Source of the DNA: Bacteroidales bacterium UBA6851
Lineage (GTDB): Bacteria; Bacteroidota; Bacteroidia; Bacteroidales; UBA932
DNA length: 64,000 nt
Direction: 5' to 3'
Assembly (NCBI GenBank): GCA_002451795.1
Contig: DKDJ01000002.1
Coordinates: forward strand, 74,234 to 138,233
Shown: piece after piece, positions 1-8,568 of the stretch
Layout: the number at the start of each line of letters is the position of its first letter
How positions within the stretch are numbered: the first letter of the stretch is position 1
Translations under genes and position numbers: made by a program
Notes under the pieces: generated by a model
What the model was told of the DNA's origin: nothing
What the model saw: the letters and a program-made list of their open reading frames with translations, nothing else
Database searches by the model: none

Positions 1-1890
1 TACTCGACTGCTCCTTCGATTGATGGGCCGTGGACATTCCGTGGTAGGATTATGGACGAGGCTCAGAATAGCTTTACCATTCATGGAGGAAATGTCAACT
101 TCAAGGGGCACGACTATATGTTCTATCACAATGGAGCACTTCCAAATGGGTGGGGCTTTCACCGCTCTACCGCAGTGGAGGAGTTTGAGTTTAACCCTGA
201 CGGAAGCATTCCATTTATTCCATTTACTTCTGAGGGTGTAAAGCCTGTGGGTACACTCAACCCTTATGAAACTGTGCAGGCAGAAACCATGTCATCCTCG
301 TGGGGTGTGAAACTTGACCGTCTTGATGGTACCAGGCACTACGTTACATCTATTCACAACGGAGACTGGATAAAGGTACGTGAGGTGGATTTTGCCGACG
401 AAGGGCCGGAGATAGTGTCGCTTGAGATGCTTAATTTCAAGAATCCCGGGCGTGTGGAATTCTATCTGGATGAATTAAGTGGCAAGCCGATAGCTACGGT
501 GAACGTGGATAACAGCAATATGATGGTGAAAGGTGCTGTCACTCCTGGAGTAAAGGGCAAACATGACTTGTACCTCCTTTTTAGAGGTGGTGACGAGCAG
601 CTTTTCGATCTTGACTGGTGGGTATTCACAGCTCACCCTAACATGCCATTGATACAGACTAAGTATACAGCTGATCCAGCACCAATGGTTTATGATGGCA
701 AGGTGTTCCTATACACGACTCATGATGAGGACTATGCTGACGGATTTATGATGAAAGACTGGCTTCTGTACACATCTACCGATATGGTGAACTGGACTGA
801 TCATGGTGCTGTGGCTTCTCTTCGTGATTTCAAATGGTATGACGGAGACAATGGGGCATGGGCTGAGTGTGTGGTAGAGAGGGATGGTAAGTTCTATATG
901 TATTGTCCGATTCATGGACACGGCATCGGCGTTTTGGTCTCTGACTCTCCGTACGGTCCGTTTAAAGATCCGCTTGGGAAACCGCTTATATGGCAGAAAG
1001 AAAACTGGGACGATATTGATCCGAGCGTGTTTGTAGATGATGACGGACAGGCTTATATGTACTGGGGCAACCCTAATGTATATTACGTGAAACTCAACCG
1101 GGATATGATTTCATATAGTGGTGAGATTCATAAGCTTGACTACAAGATTGACTACTATCAGGAAGGCCCGTGGTTCTACAAGCATGGTAATCATTACTAT
1201 CTTGCTTTCGCTTCTACGTGCTGTCCTGAGGGTATTGGATATGCTATGAGTGACAGCCCTACTGGTCCGTGGAAGTCCATGGGACATATTATGGACAGAA
1301 CATGGAGGACAAGAGGTAACCATCCAGGCATCATCGAATATAAGGGGCAGTCATACATATTCGGCCTGAATTATGACATTATGCACCTTTCCACTTTCCG
1401 TCACCATGAGCGTCGCAGTGTATCTGCAGCACCAATGTATTATAATGAAGATGGTAGCATTAGGAAAGTGCCTTATTGGCTTGACAATGTGCTTGAGCAG
1501 GTAGAGCCTTTCAATCCATTTGCCCGTGTTGAAGCCGAGACCATGGCATGGGGATACGGCCTTAAGACTATTGAGACCGGCTCTGATATATATGTCAGCA
1601 ATATTGACGAAGGGGAGTATCTTAAGCTGAAAGGCGTGGATTTCCGTAAGGGAGCAAGTCGATTTGAGGCAAGTGTGTCAAATTCGCGTGGAAGTACAGC
1701 CTATATTGAGGTGCATCTTGATGCGGTGGACGGTCCTCTTTGCGGAACACTTAAAATCGATCCATCAAAGGGATTCAAGACAGTAAGTTGCTCTCTGAAA
1801 GACGCTAAAGGTGTACATGACCTTTACTTTGTATTTAAGGGCGAAGCAGGAAGAGATCTGTTCATCTGGGACTGGTGGAAGATGAGATAA
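1..1890 (+). CDS. Two-domain GH43-type glycosidase with CBM6-like modules (5' end missing)
   Basis: Probable secreted arabinan/xylan-side-chain hydrolase. The reading frame is open from base 1 with no stop, so the gene starts before the window; the first Met (base 52) is not the real start. Counting codons from base 1, residues 1-85 are the tail of a first GH43 propeller (the SIDGPWTFRG type of blade is visible). Residues about 87-209 are a CBM6-like module (VQAET... FDLDWW). Residues about 212-495 are a second, complete GH43 propeller, and about 500-629 a second CBM6-like module (RVEAET... FIWDWWKMR). In the second propeller the three expected acids are visible: D225 (ADPAPM), D340 (DIDPSVF) and E388 (EGPWFY). 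The substrate cannot be told from the sequence. A GH115 alpha-glucuronidase 45 kb away suggests that the organism uses glucuronoarabinoxylan. No SusC/SusD pair is visible in the window. Confidence 0.9.
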   Translation, partial: YSTAPSIDGPWTFRGRIMDEAQNSFTIHGGNVNFKGHDYMFYHNGALPNGWGFHRSTAVEEFEFNPDGSIPFIPFTSEGVKPVGTLNPYETVQAETMSSSWGVKLDRLDGTRHYVTSIHNGDWIKVREVDFADEGPEIVSLEMLNFKNPGRVEFYLDELSGKPIATVNVDNSNMMVKGAVTPGVKGKHDLYLLFRGGDEQLFDLDWWVFTAHPNMPLIQTKYTADPAPMVYDGKVFLYTTHDEDYADGFMMKDWLLYTSTDMVNWTDHGAVASLRDFKWYDGDNGAWAECVVERDGKFYMYCPIHGHGIGVLVSDSPYGPFKDPLGKPLIWQKENWDDIDPSVFVDDDGQAYMYWGNPNVYYVKLNRDMISYSGEIHKLDYKIDYYQEGPWFYKHGNHYYLAFASTCCPEGIGYAMSDSPTGPWKSMGHIMDRTWRTRGNHPGIIEYKGQSYIFGLNYDIMHLSTFRHHERRSVSAAPMYYNEDGSIRKVPYWLDNVLEQVEPFNPFARVEAETMAWGYGLKTIETGSDIYVSNIDEGEYLKLKGVDFRKGASRFEASVSNSRGSTAYIEVHLDAVDGPLCGTLKIDPSKGFKTVSCSLKDAKGVHDLYFVFKGEAGRDLFIWDWWKMR

Positions 1891-1895
1891 TGAAT

Positions 1896-1932
1896 AAGAG
1901 GCGTCACATCAAAGTGGCGCCTCTTCTCTTTT
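1896..1932. terminator. Bidirectional hairpin terminator between the GH43 gene and the flavodiiron gene
   Basis: A 12-bp stem (AAGAGGCGTCAC at 1896-1907 against GTGGCGCCTCTT at 1914-1925, one G-T pair), a 6-nt loop and then CTCTTTT. It lies between two convergent genes, and the A-rich 5' flank allows it to serve both strands. Confidence 0.8.
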
Positions 1933-1943
1933 AATGGACTTAT

Positions 1944-3107
1944 TTATAGTACGTCTGCAAGTCCGTTCAGGACAGAACTATCCTTGAGCCTGCTCTTTAT
2001 GGTAACTACTGGCTCCAGAACTTCAACTCCTTTCATTTCAGAGAGTTTCTCTTTCATGATGCGACCTGCTGTAGGTGCCCATGAGCCGTTCTCGATTATA
2101 CCCACTCTGCGTGAACTGTATCCTTTGATGTGGAGTCTATGCAGAAAATCCACCATTGGTGTGAACAGACCTCCGTCGTATGTGCAAGCGGCAAACACTG
2201 CCTCTGAGTACTTGAATGCGTCGCCAAGACATTCTGACATATCGTCTCTGCAGATATCATGAACAGTTACATCCTTGCCTCTTGCTTTCAGTATTGTGGC
2301 GAGTTCGTATGCTGCCTCCATAGTGCCTCCGTGCATGGATGCGCAGGCTATCAGCACTCCATCTACCTCCGGCTCGTACCTGCTCCACTTTTCATATAGA
2401 GTCAGATATTTTTCGAGATTGCCGTCGATTACCGGGCCATGCAACGGCAGAATCATGGCTATATTCAGTGCCGTTAATTTGCCCAACAATGCGCTTACCG
2501 GGCCGCCGTATTTGCCTACAATATTGTAATAATAGCGTCTTGCCTCTCTTTCCCAGTCAGTGTACTCGGAAGCCATATATCCGCATGTCTCCAGTGAGCC
2601 GAATCTTCCGAATGCATCAGCGCTGAAGAGTACCCCATTACTCTGCTCGAAAGACACCATGACTTCAGGCCAATGTACCATGGGCGCAGAGAAGAACTTA
2701 AGACTATGTTTTCCAAGGTCGAGGGTATCTCCTTCGGCTACTTTTACGATACGGTTCGTCCAGTCTTTCTTGCAGAATTGTGAAAGCATGGCGGCTGCTT
2801 TCACACCAAGTACTATCTTTGATTCCGGGAACTTCTCGAGGAAAGCATCGATGGATCCTGAGTGGTCTGGCTCAAGGTGATGTACGACCAGGTAGTCTGG
2901 CTGTTTTTCTTTAAGAGCCCCTTCTATGTTGGAAAGCCACTCGTTTGTCCTACGCGCGTCTACAGAGTCGAGTACGGTAGTCTGATTATCTACAATTAGA
3001 TATGAGTTATATGAAACTCCTTGAGGCACAGGATATTGGCTCTCGAAGAGGTCGATATCTCTGTCGTCAGTGCCTACATAAAAGATATTGTCCTTAATCT
3101 GCATCAT
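1944..3107 (-). CDS. FprA-type flavodiiron protein (A-type flavoprotein)
   Basis: Predicted cytoplasmic O2 or NO reductase of the flavodiiron family. Residues 1-250 are a metallo-beta-lactamase-like domain that keeps every diiron ligand: the HLEPDH motif (H77, E79, D81, H82), H145 (MVHWPE), D164 (SADAFG) and H223 (PLHGP). Residues about 250-387 are a flavodoxin domain that binds FMN (ACASMHGGT loop). There is no rubredoxin extension, so electrons must come from a separate rubredoxin or similar carrier. It is the last gene of the leftward pyr operon and begins 4 bp after the pyrB stop, so it should be co-transcribed with the pyrimidine genes. That linkage suggests, by inference only, protection of the flavin/Fe-S dihydroorotate dehydrogenase from oxygen. 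O2 versus NO preference cannot be read from the sequence. A second ATG one codon downstream is an equally possible start. Confidence 0.9.
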   Translation of the reverse strand: MMQIKDNIFYVGTDDRDIDLFESQYPVPQGVSYNSYLIVDNQTTVLDSVDARRTNEWLSNIEGALKEKQPDYLVVHHLEPDHSGSIDAFLEKFPESKIVLGVKAAAMLSQFCKKDWTNRIVKVAEGDTLDLGKHSLKFFSAPMVHWPEVMVSFEQSNGVLFSADAFGRFGSLETCGYMASEYTDWEREARRYYYNIVGKYGGPVSALLGKLTALNIAMILPLHGPVIDGNLEKYLTLYEKWSRYEPEVDGVLIACASMHGGTMEAAYELATILKARGKDVTVHDICRDDMSECLGDAFKYSEAVFAACTYDGGLFTPMVDFLHRLHIKGYSSRRVGIIENGSWAPTAGRIMKEKLSEMKGVEVLEPVVTIKSRLKDSSVLNGLADVL

Positions 3108-3111
3108 AATA

Positions 3112-4194
3112 CTATCCTCTGACTTTAGAATCGCAGTACCAGCAGCGCGTTACCCCACCTGATGTTACGCGGAAGCGCGGCTCTACATTCTCGTGATTGC
3201 AGATGCACTTGGAGTTGGTGCAGTGAAGGGTGGAATCCACGATAGGGGCTTCTCCTTGTGGCATGGTGTGGGTAGGGTCGTCTTTCCACTCGAGAAGTTT
3301 GCTTATGAGAGCCATGCGGACAAATTTGCCATTCTCAACTTGGCGGAAATATGCTGCGCGTGGATCATCATCCACTTCCTTTAGGATTTCATTGACGCGT
3401 GGCAACGGGTGTAGTACTGCCATCTTTTCCTTAGCGAGCGACATTCTCCTGGCATCAAGCACGAAACTGTCCTTGACCCTGTCGAATTCGTCCTCATCAA
3501 GGAAACGCTCCTTCTGAACTCTTGTCATATATAGTACATCGAGCTGAGGCATCACTTCATCCAGATTGTCCGTCTCGAAATAGGAGAGGCCTGACTTGTC
3601 GCACACGTCCTGCTTGATGTAGTCTGGAAGAGCAAGTTCTTGAGGGGCAATGAGAATCACCTTTATCCCCTCATATCGTGTGAGCGCTTTTATGAGCGAG
3701 TGGACTGTGCGTCCGAACCTGAGATCTCCGCAGAATCCTATGGTCATGTCGCCGATGTGACCGAGTTCTCTCTTTATGGTCAGCAGGTCAGTCAGTGTCT
3801 GGGTTGGATGGCTATGGCTTCCGTCTCCAGCGTTGATGATAGGGACTTTGGATACTTCTGCCGCTGCCAGAGGTGCGCCTTCAATATAGTGCCTCATGGC
3901 GATGACATCTGCGAAGCAGCCCACTACTCTGATGGTGTCCTGCACAGTCTCGCCCTTACTTACGGACGAACTCTTGGCATCGGAGAATCCAAGAACATTT
4001 CCCCCGAGCTCCATCATGGCAGATGTGAAACTCAGCCTTGTGCGGGTACTCGGTTCGTAGAACAGCGTGGCAAGTTTCCTGTGGGCCATAAGGTCCTGGT
4101 ACTTCTCCCTATGTGCTATGATGTCTTCCGCCATTGCAATAATCTGGTCCGTCTCCTCGCGAGAGAGGTCCATAGGGTCAATCAAATGCTTCAT
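3112..4194 (-). CDS. pyrB: Aspartate carbamoyltransferase with C-terminal PyrI-type zinc domain
   Basis: Catalyses carbamoyl phosphate + aspartate to N-carbamoylaspartate, the committed step of UMP synthesis. Residues 1 to about 308 are a full catalytic chain with the carbamoyl-phosphate loop PSTRTRLSF, HPTQTL and HPLPRVNEI. After a linker of about 16 residues comes a zinc module like the C-terminal domain of the regulatory chain PyrI, with C325-x4-C330 and C351-x2-C354. The nucleotide-binding allosteric domain of PyrI (about 100 residues) is missing, and no separate pyrI is found in the window. In enteric enzymes the PyrI zinc domain makes the contact between regulatory and catalytic chains, so here it may be only structural, or may still serve an oligomer contact. 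The start overlaps the pyrE stop by 4 bp (ATGA), which implies translational coupling. Confidence 0.93.
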   Translation of the reverse strand: MKHLIDPMDLSREETDQIIAMAEDIIAHREKYQDLMAHRKLATLFYEPSTRTRLSFTSAMMELGGNVLGFSDAKSSSVSKGETVQDTIRVVGCFADVIAMRHYIEGAPLAAAEVSKVPIINAGDGSHSHPTQTLTDLLTIKRELGHIGDMTIGFCGDLRFGRTVHSLIKALTRYEGIKVILIAPQELALPDYIKQDVCDKSGLSYFETDNLDEVMPQLDVLYMTRVQKERFLDEDEFDRVKDSFVLDARRMSLAKEKMAVLHPLPRVNEILKEVDDDPRAAYFRQVENGKFVRMALISKLLEWKDDPTHTMPQGEAPIVDSTLHCTNSKCICNHENVEPRFRVTSGGVTRCWYCDSKVRG

Positions 4195-4799
4195 AATGAG
4201 TCTCTGAATTCTATGATTTTATCTTTCCATTCCGGTGCTATATATCCCTCCTCGGCAGCTACTTCCACGAGAGTGTCAAGGTTGCTCAGGGAGTGATTTT
4301 CGGTGTGGGCAGAGGCTATGCGCTCAAGCCCTTTCTTCATTCCGTATGTGAATATGCTTACTATTCCGAGTACGTCTGCTCCTGCTTCTCGCAAGGCTTC
4401 CACAACATCGATGGCGCTGCCTCCGGTGGATATGAGGTCTTCCACTACAACGACCTTAGTGCCTGGCTCCATACGTCCTTCGATGCGATTGTTGCGCCCA
4501 TGCGTCTTGCTCTCTCCCCTCACATATCCCATCGGCAGCCCGAGGATGGTGGCTGTGATGGCGGCATGTGCGATACCTGCTGTGGATGTGCCCATAAGCA
4601 TTTGGCATTCAGGGTAATACTCTTTTACGAGTTCCGCAAGACCATGTTCCACTTTCTCTCTTGTTGCTGGTGCCGACAGGGTAAGTCTGTTGTCACAGTA
4701 TATAGGGCTTTTGATTCCGCTTGCCCATGTAAACGGCTCCTCTGGTCTGAGGAACACTGCTCCTATGGAAAGGAGTTCTTTAGCTATTGTTCGTTCCAT
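4191..4799 (-). CDS. pyrE: Orotate phosphoribosyltransferase
   Basis: Joins orotate to PRPP to give OMP. It is 202 residues long, normal for the bacterial enzyme. The N-terminal FTWASGIKSPIYCDNR segment and the PRPP-binding motif VVVEDLISTGGSA are both intact. It is the fifth gene of the leftward pyr operon: its start lies 20 bp inside the end of pyrF and its stop overlaps the pyrB start by 4 bp, so the three genes are tightly coupled. Nothing unusual is seen in the catalytic regions. Confidence 0.96.
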   Translation of the reverse strand: MERTIAKELLSIGAVFLRPEEPFTWASGIKSPIYCDNRLTLSAPATREKVEHGLAELVKEYYPECQMLMGTSTAGIAHAAITATILGLPMGYVRGESKTHGRNNRIEGRMEPGTKVVVVEDLISTGGSAIDVVEALREAGADVLGIVSIFTYGMKKGLERIASAHTENHSLSNLDTLVEVAAEEGYIAPEWKDKIIEFRDSL

Positions 4800-5508
4800 A
4801 TTCTATTCCCAAAAATTCCTTAACGCAACGCTGGTATGCAGCCACTGGATCCGGTGCGGCGGTAACAGGTCTTCCCACGACTATATAGTCTGAGCCGATC
4901 TCCCGTGCACGCTCTGGTGTGGTGATACGTACCTGATCATCTTTGGCTGCATCAGCAAACCTTATTCCAGGAGTGACGGTGATGAATTCTTGTCCGCAGT
5001 GCTCTTTTACCATCCCGGCTTCAAGGGGGGAGCATACCACCCCGTCCAGTCCGGCTTCCTTGGCATTGGAGGCATACTTGACTATGGTCTCATTGATCCC
5101 TCTGCTGATGAGCAACTCGTTCTGCATCCTCTCTTCACTTGTGGATGTGAGCTGTGTGACTGCTATAAGAAGCGGTCTGGTCCCGTCCTCTGCTGTAAGC
5201 CCTTCGATGGCTGCTCTCATCATCTCTATCGTGCCGGCCGCATGTACGTTGCACATGTCCACTCCAAGTCCTGCGAGAACTCTCATCGCCTTCTTGACCG
5301 TATTAGGGATGTCGTGTAGTTTGAGGTCCAGGAATACCTTGTGCCCCGCGGCCTTGATGTCGCGGACTATCTGCGGGCCTTCGCTATAGAAAAGTTCCAT
5401 ACCTATCTTCAGGAAAGGCTTTCTGTCGCAGTCCTTAAAGAGAGCGAGGAAGTCCATGACCTGCTGCCTGCTGCTGAAGTCGCAGGCTATAATCACATCT
5501 TTTGCCAT
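4780..5508 (-). CDS. pyrF: Orotidine 5'-phosphate decarboxylase
   Basis: Decarboxylates OMP to UMP, the last step of the pathway. At 242 residues it is of the short bacterial class I type (as in Bacillus), not the roughly 270-residue type found in many Bacteroides. The catalytic Lys-Asp array DLKLHDIPNTV is present, as are the N-terminal ACDF segment and the C-terminal phosphate-binding region SDYIVVGRPV. It follows pyrD by 2 bp and overlaps pyrE by 20 bp. Confidence 0.95.
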   Translation of the reverse strand: MAKDVIIACDFSSRQQVMDFLALFKDCDRKPFLKIGMELFYSEGPQIVRDIKAAGHKVFLDLKLHDIPNTVKKAMRVLAGLGVDMCNVHAAGTIEMMRAAIEGLTAEDGTRPLLIAVTQLTSTSEERMQNELLISRGINETIVKYASNAKEAGLDGVVCSPLEAGMVKEHCGQEFITVTPGIRFADAAKDDQVRITTPERAREIGSDYIVVGRPVTAAPDPVAAYQRCVKEFLGIEYGTNNS

Positions 5509-5510
5509 AT

Positions 5511-6425
5511 TTATACTATACCTGTTATTTCTGATAGACTTTCTATTCCAAGACTCTCCATGAGTGCCGGAAGCGCCTCTACTATCTCTTTGCAGACAAA
5601 TGGATTACGGATATTTTCCGCGCCTATCTGCACTGCACTTGCTCCTGCCATCATCATCTCCACCACATCTTCTGCTGAGGCTACTCCGCCGCACCCCATA
5701 ATGGGGATACTGCAAGCCTTGCTCACTTGATTGACCATTCTCACTGCGATAGGGAAGATCGCCCTTCCAGAGAATCCTCCTGCGCCGGCAGCAACTATCG
5801 GACGGCGTCGCCTTATGTCTATTCGCATTCCCAGAAAGGTGTTTACAAGCGTAAGTCCGTCTGCTCCAGCATCTTCACATGCTCTGGCTATGCTCACTAT
5901 GTCAGTGACATTGGGACTTAATTTAATGAATACCGGCTTCTTGCAGACTTTTCTTGCCACTGAAGTTACCTGCGAAGCGGCCTCTGGGCTCGTTCCGAAA
6001 GCCATTCCACCATTGTGTACGTTGGGGCAGGATATGTTGACTTCTATCACGTCTATTCCGGTGCAGGCGTCAGCTTTGGCACAGCACTCCCCATATTCAT
6101 CGAGGCTGAATCCGCTGATATTGGCGATTACGGTGCCGGAATATACCTTTCTCAGTGCCGGGACTTTTTCCTTTACGAGAGCGTCTATTCCTGGGTTCTG
6201 CAATCCTACTGAATTGATCATTCCACCAGTGCATTCTGCTATTCGCGGAGTAGGATTTCCGAAACGCTCTTTCCCTGTGGTGCCCTTGAGACTGATGCCA
6301 CCAAGTACATTGAGGTCAAAACTGTCCGCGAGTTCCGTGCCGAATCCGAATGTGCCACTTGCTGGGATAATCGGATTGGAAAGCCTGATGCCTCCGAGCA
6401 TAACCTGTAGATTCCTATTTACCAT
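5511..6425 (-). CDS. pyrD: Dihydroorotate dehydrogenase B, catalytic subunit
   Basis: FMN subunit of the NAD-linked type 1B dihydroorotate dehydrogenase, which oxidises dihydroorotate to orotate together with PyrK. The frame is open for 61 further codons upstream, but those lie inside pyrK and do not resemble PyrD. The start at 6425 (MVNRNLQ) gives the usual 304 residues, overlaps the pyrK stop by 7 bp and sits behind an AGGAGG-rich stretch, which in this phylum may simply reflect the pyrK codons KKEE. The active-site loop NISCPNVHNGG carries the Cys typical of class 1B. The C-terminal phosphate-binding GCGGVAS and AVQIG segments are intact. The paired pyrK confirms class 1B. Confidence 0.95.
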   Translation of the reverse strand: MVNRNLQVMLGGIRLSNPIIPASGTFGFGTELADSFDLNVLGGISLKGTTGKERFGNPTPRIAECTGGMINSVGLQNPGIDALVKEKVPALRKVYSGTVIANISGFSLDEYGECCAKADACTGIDVIEVNISCPNVHNGGMAFGTSPEAASQVTSVARKVCKKPVFIKLSPNVTDIVSIARACEDAGADGLTLVNTFLGMRIDIRRRRPIVAAGAGGFSGRAIFPIAVRMVNQVSKACSIPIMGCGGVASAEDVVEMMMAGASAVQIGAENIRNPFVCKEIVEALPALMESLGIESLSEITGIV

Positions 6426-7159
6426 ACTATCTCCTCCTTCTTGAAAACAGGTCCGTCCTGACAGATTCTTTTGGCTCCCACGGTGGTGTGGCAACTGCAT
6501 CCATAGCAGAACCCGGCGCCGCACCCCATCCTTTCCTCGAGGCTTGCTTCTCCGGGGCAATCCAGCATAAGGCACAGGTTGCTCATCATCGCCATAGGCC
6601 CGCAGCAATAGAAATATCCGAACTCTGGAGCCGTCTGTGTGATGGCATCAGTTACAAAGCCTTTTACTCCAGCACTGCCGTCCATTGTGGCTAGTACCGG
6701 CTCAACTCCTATGGATCGGAAATCCTCCAGAAGCACCACCTCATCGGCCCTGTTGAACCCGAGAACCACGTTCACCTGTCTGCCCATCCCGAGCAGTGTC
6801 TTGGCAAGAAAGAACATCGGTGCCGCCCCCAGACCTCCACCGACTAGCAGTGCCGGTACGGTGTTAGGGGTTAGGCTGAATCCATGCCCAAGCGGCAGGA
6901 GCAGTTCAATGGTTTCGCCTGCCTTCATGTGGGAGAGTGCCTCTGTGCCTCCTCCTACTGTCTTGTAAATAAGTGTGATACTTGTATCATTGGCGTTGCA
7001 TACTGATATCGGACGCCTAAGATAGAATCCTGGAATGGCTATGTCTACGAATTGTCCTGGTAGCGGGACCTGTCCGCAGCAGTCACCAATGAGCTCCAAA
7101 CGATAGGACTTTGTAGCTATCTCCTTGTTGCTCACTATGGTAAAAACTGATTTTCTCAT
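6419..7159 (-). CDS. pyrK: Dihydroorotate dehydrogenase B, electron-transfer subunit
   Basis: FAD and [2Fe-2S] subunit that passes electrons from PyrD to NAD+. Of its 246 residues, the N-terminal half is a ferredoxin-reductase-like FAD barrel with the RRPISVC flavin motif. The middle is an NAD-binding domain (LLVGGGLGAAPM). The C-terminus holds a four-cysteine cluster motif (CGAGFCYGCSC followed by ICQDGP). It starts 4 bp after the pyrC stop and overlaps pyrD by 7 bp. The ordering pyrK-pyrD is the usual one for type 1B systems. Confidence 0.95.
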   Translation of the reverse strand: MRKSVFTIVSNKEIATKSYRLELIGDCCGQVPLPGQFVDIAIPGFYLRRPISVCNANDTSITLIYKTVGGGTEALSHMKAGETIELLLPLGHGFSLTPNTVPALLVGGGLGAAPMFFLAKTLLGMGRQVNVVLGFNRADEVVLLEDFRSIGVEPVLATMDGSAGVKGFVTDAITQTAPEFGYFYCCGPMAMMSNLCLMLDCPGEASLEERMGCGAGFCYGCSCHTTVGAKRICQDGPVFKKEEIVW

Positions 7160-7163
7160 GATA

Positions 7164-8411
7164 TCAATTATTGTCTTTCCAGACGAGTTTTCCGTCCTTG
7201 AAGGTCATCGTGACTTTTCCGTAAACCTTGTCTCCATCGAAAGGAGTCGAATGTCCTTTTGATAGGAAATTTCTACTATCTATGGTGAATTCCTTCCTGG
7301 TGTCAATGACAGTGATGTCAGCTGCGCATCCCTCTTCAAATACATTCTTTAGCCTGAAAGCACTGCGCGGTGAGGTGGTGAGGGCGTTGATAATCTTGGC
7401 TACAGGTACTTTCTCGCCTATGCACAGACGTGTGTAAAGTTCGGGAAATGCTGTTTCCAGGCCAGTTATACCCATGGCGCTGTGCTCCAGCCCTTTGGAC
7501 TTCTCTTCTTCGGAGTGAGGGGCGTGGTCTGTGGCTATGGCATCGATAGTGCCGTCGCAAAGACCGCGGACAAGGGCTTCTCTGTCTGCTTTTGATCTGA
7601 GCGGAGGGTTCATCTTGAATCTCCCGTCTTCTCTCATGTCATCTTCGCAGAGAGTGAGGTAGTGGGGAGCCGTCTCGCAGGTGACCATGACACCTCTGTC
7701 CTTGGCACGTGCGATGAGTTCCACACTTTCAGCAGTGGATATGTGACAAATGTGATAGTGGCATCCGGTGAGCTCTGCAAGTTCGAGGTCTCTTTTTATC
7801 TGCCCCCATTCGCTCTCGGAACAGATGCCCTTGTGCGAGTGTGTCCGGCACCATGCGCCATCGTGGATATATCCGCCATGCAGAAGTGAATTGTCCTCAC
7901 AATGTGCTGCTATGATGCAGTCGTTCTCTGCAGCTTTTTCCATGGCGCGGAGCATGATTTCACGGCTTTGGACTCCGCTTCCGTCATCGGAGAATGCAAC
8001 GCATCTTCCCTTAAGGGCCTTGAAGTCCACAAGCTCCGTTCCCTTGCGCCCAATGGTAATGGATGCGTACGGGAGCACCTGAATCACCGCATCCCTGTCA
8101 ATTATGTCCTGCTCGATACGCAGATGCTCCTGTGTGTCAGGAACAGGATCAAGATTGGGCATCGTGCACACCGTGGTATAGCCTCCTCGGGCTGCTGCCA
8201 TGCTGCCGCTTCTGATTGTTTCTTTGTAAGAGTATCCTGGCTCTCTGAAATGGACGTGAAGATCTGCAAATCCCCCACATACAAGATATCCTGTCGTGTC
8301 AATGACGGTGACTTCCGGACTGGCTTCGATTCCGAAACCTTTCCGGCGAATGATGCCGTCCCTAATGAGAATGTCGGGACCGCTTCCTTTTAATAACAGG
8401 TCCTGAGCCAT
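7164..8411 (-). CDS. pyrC: Dihydroorotase
   Basis: Zinc amidohydrolase that cyclises carbamoylaspartate to dihydroorotate. The frame stays open for 41 codons upstream of 8411, but the start at 8411 (MAQDLLLKG) fits the family N-terminus, gives 415 residues and lies 12 nt behind a TATCTTTG promoter element; upstream codons would include the promoter itself. The metal motif DLHVHFREP, the second-shell HCED, the HICHIST region and the catalytic IATDHAPHS motif are all present, so this is the active class I type and not an inactive paralogue. First gene of the leftward pyr operon; the mRNA leader should be only a few bases long. Confidence 0.95.
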   Translation of the reverse strand: MAQDLLLKGSGPDILIRDGIIRRKGFGIEASPEVTVIDTTGYLVCGGFADLHVHFREPGYSYKETIRSGSMAAARGGYTTVCTMPNLDPVPDTQEHLRIEQDIIDRDAVIQVLPYASITIGRKGTELVDFKALKGRCVAFSDDGSGVQSREIMLRAMEKAAENDCIIAAHCEDNSLLHGGYIHDGAWCRTHSHKGICSESEWGQIKRDLELAELTGCHYHICHISTAESVELIARAKDRGVMVTCETAPHYLTLCEDDMREDGRFKMNPPLRSKADREALVRGLCDGTIDAIATDHAPHSEEEKSKGLEHSAMGITGLETAFPELYTRLCIGEKVPVAKIINALTTSPRSAFRLKNVFEEGCAADITVIDTRKEFTIDSRNFLSKGHSTPFDGDKVYGKVTMTFKDGKLVWKDNN

Positions 8412-8422
8412 ATAAATTCTTG

Positions 8423-8430
8423 CAAAGATA
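8423..8430 (-). promoter_or_regulatory. Minus-7 promoter element of the pyr operon
   Basis: TATCTTTG on the minus strand matches the Bacteroidota TAnnTTTG element exactly and ends 12 nt before the pyrC ATG. A TTTG lies 22 bp upstream, slightly further than the usual 19-21. The predicted transcript has a leader of about 5-7 nt, leaving no room for an attenuator or a pyrR-type leader. Confidence 0.65.
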
Positions 8431-8500
8431 AGCAATTTTGAGCGCAAAATGCCAAAATAATTATCAACAAAAAATATTTTCAAAATGTCAATAACTTCAC

Positions 8501-8531
8501 TTGCAAGCCGTGCAGTATTATTGTAAATTTG
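8501..8531 (+). promoter_or_regulatory. Promoter of the pur operon
   Basis: TTG at 8501-8503, a 20-bp spacer and TAAATTTG at 8524-8531 make a full-consensus Bacteroidota sigma-AB promoter. It points right, towards purE, 37 bp before its ATG. The leader is too short for a purine riboswitch. It shares the 157-bp pyrC-purE gap with the leftward pyr promoter. Confidence 0.75.
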
Positions 8532-8568
8532 CAATTCTGTTGGTTGAGGATTAGTTTCTCTCTATATA

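Noticed and set aside
6426..6608. 61-codon upstream extension of pyrD
   Set aside because: It overlaps pyrK in another frame and does not resemble PyrD; the start at 6425 matches the family length.
8412..8568. Purine or PRPP riboswitch before purE or pyrC
   Set aside because: The predicted leaders are about 30 and 6 nt, too short, and no aptamer core is visible.
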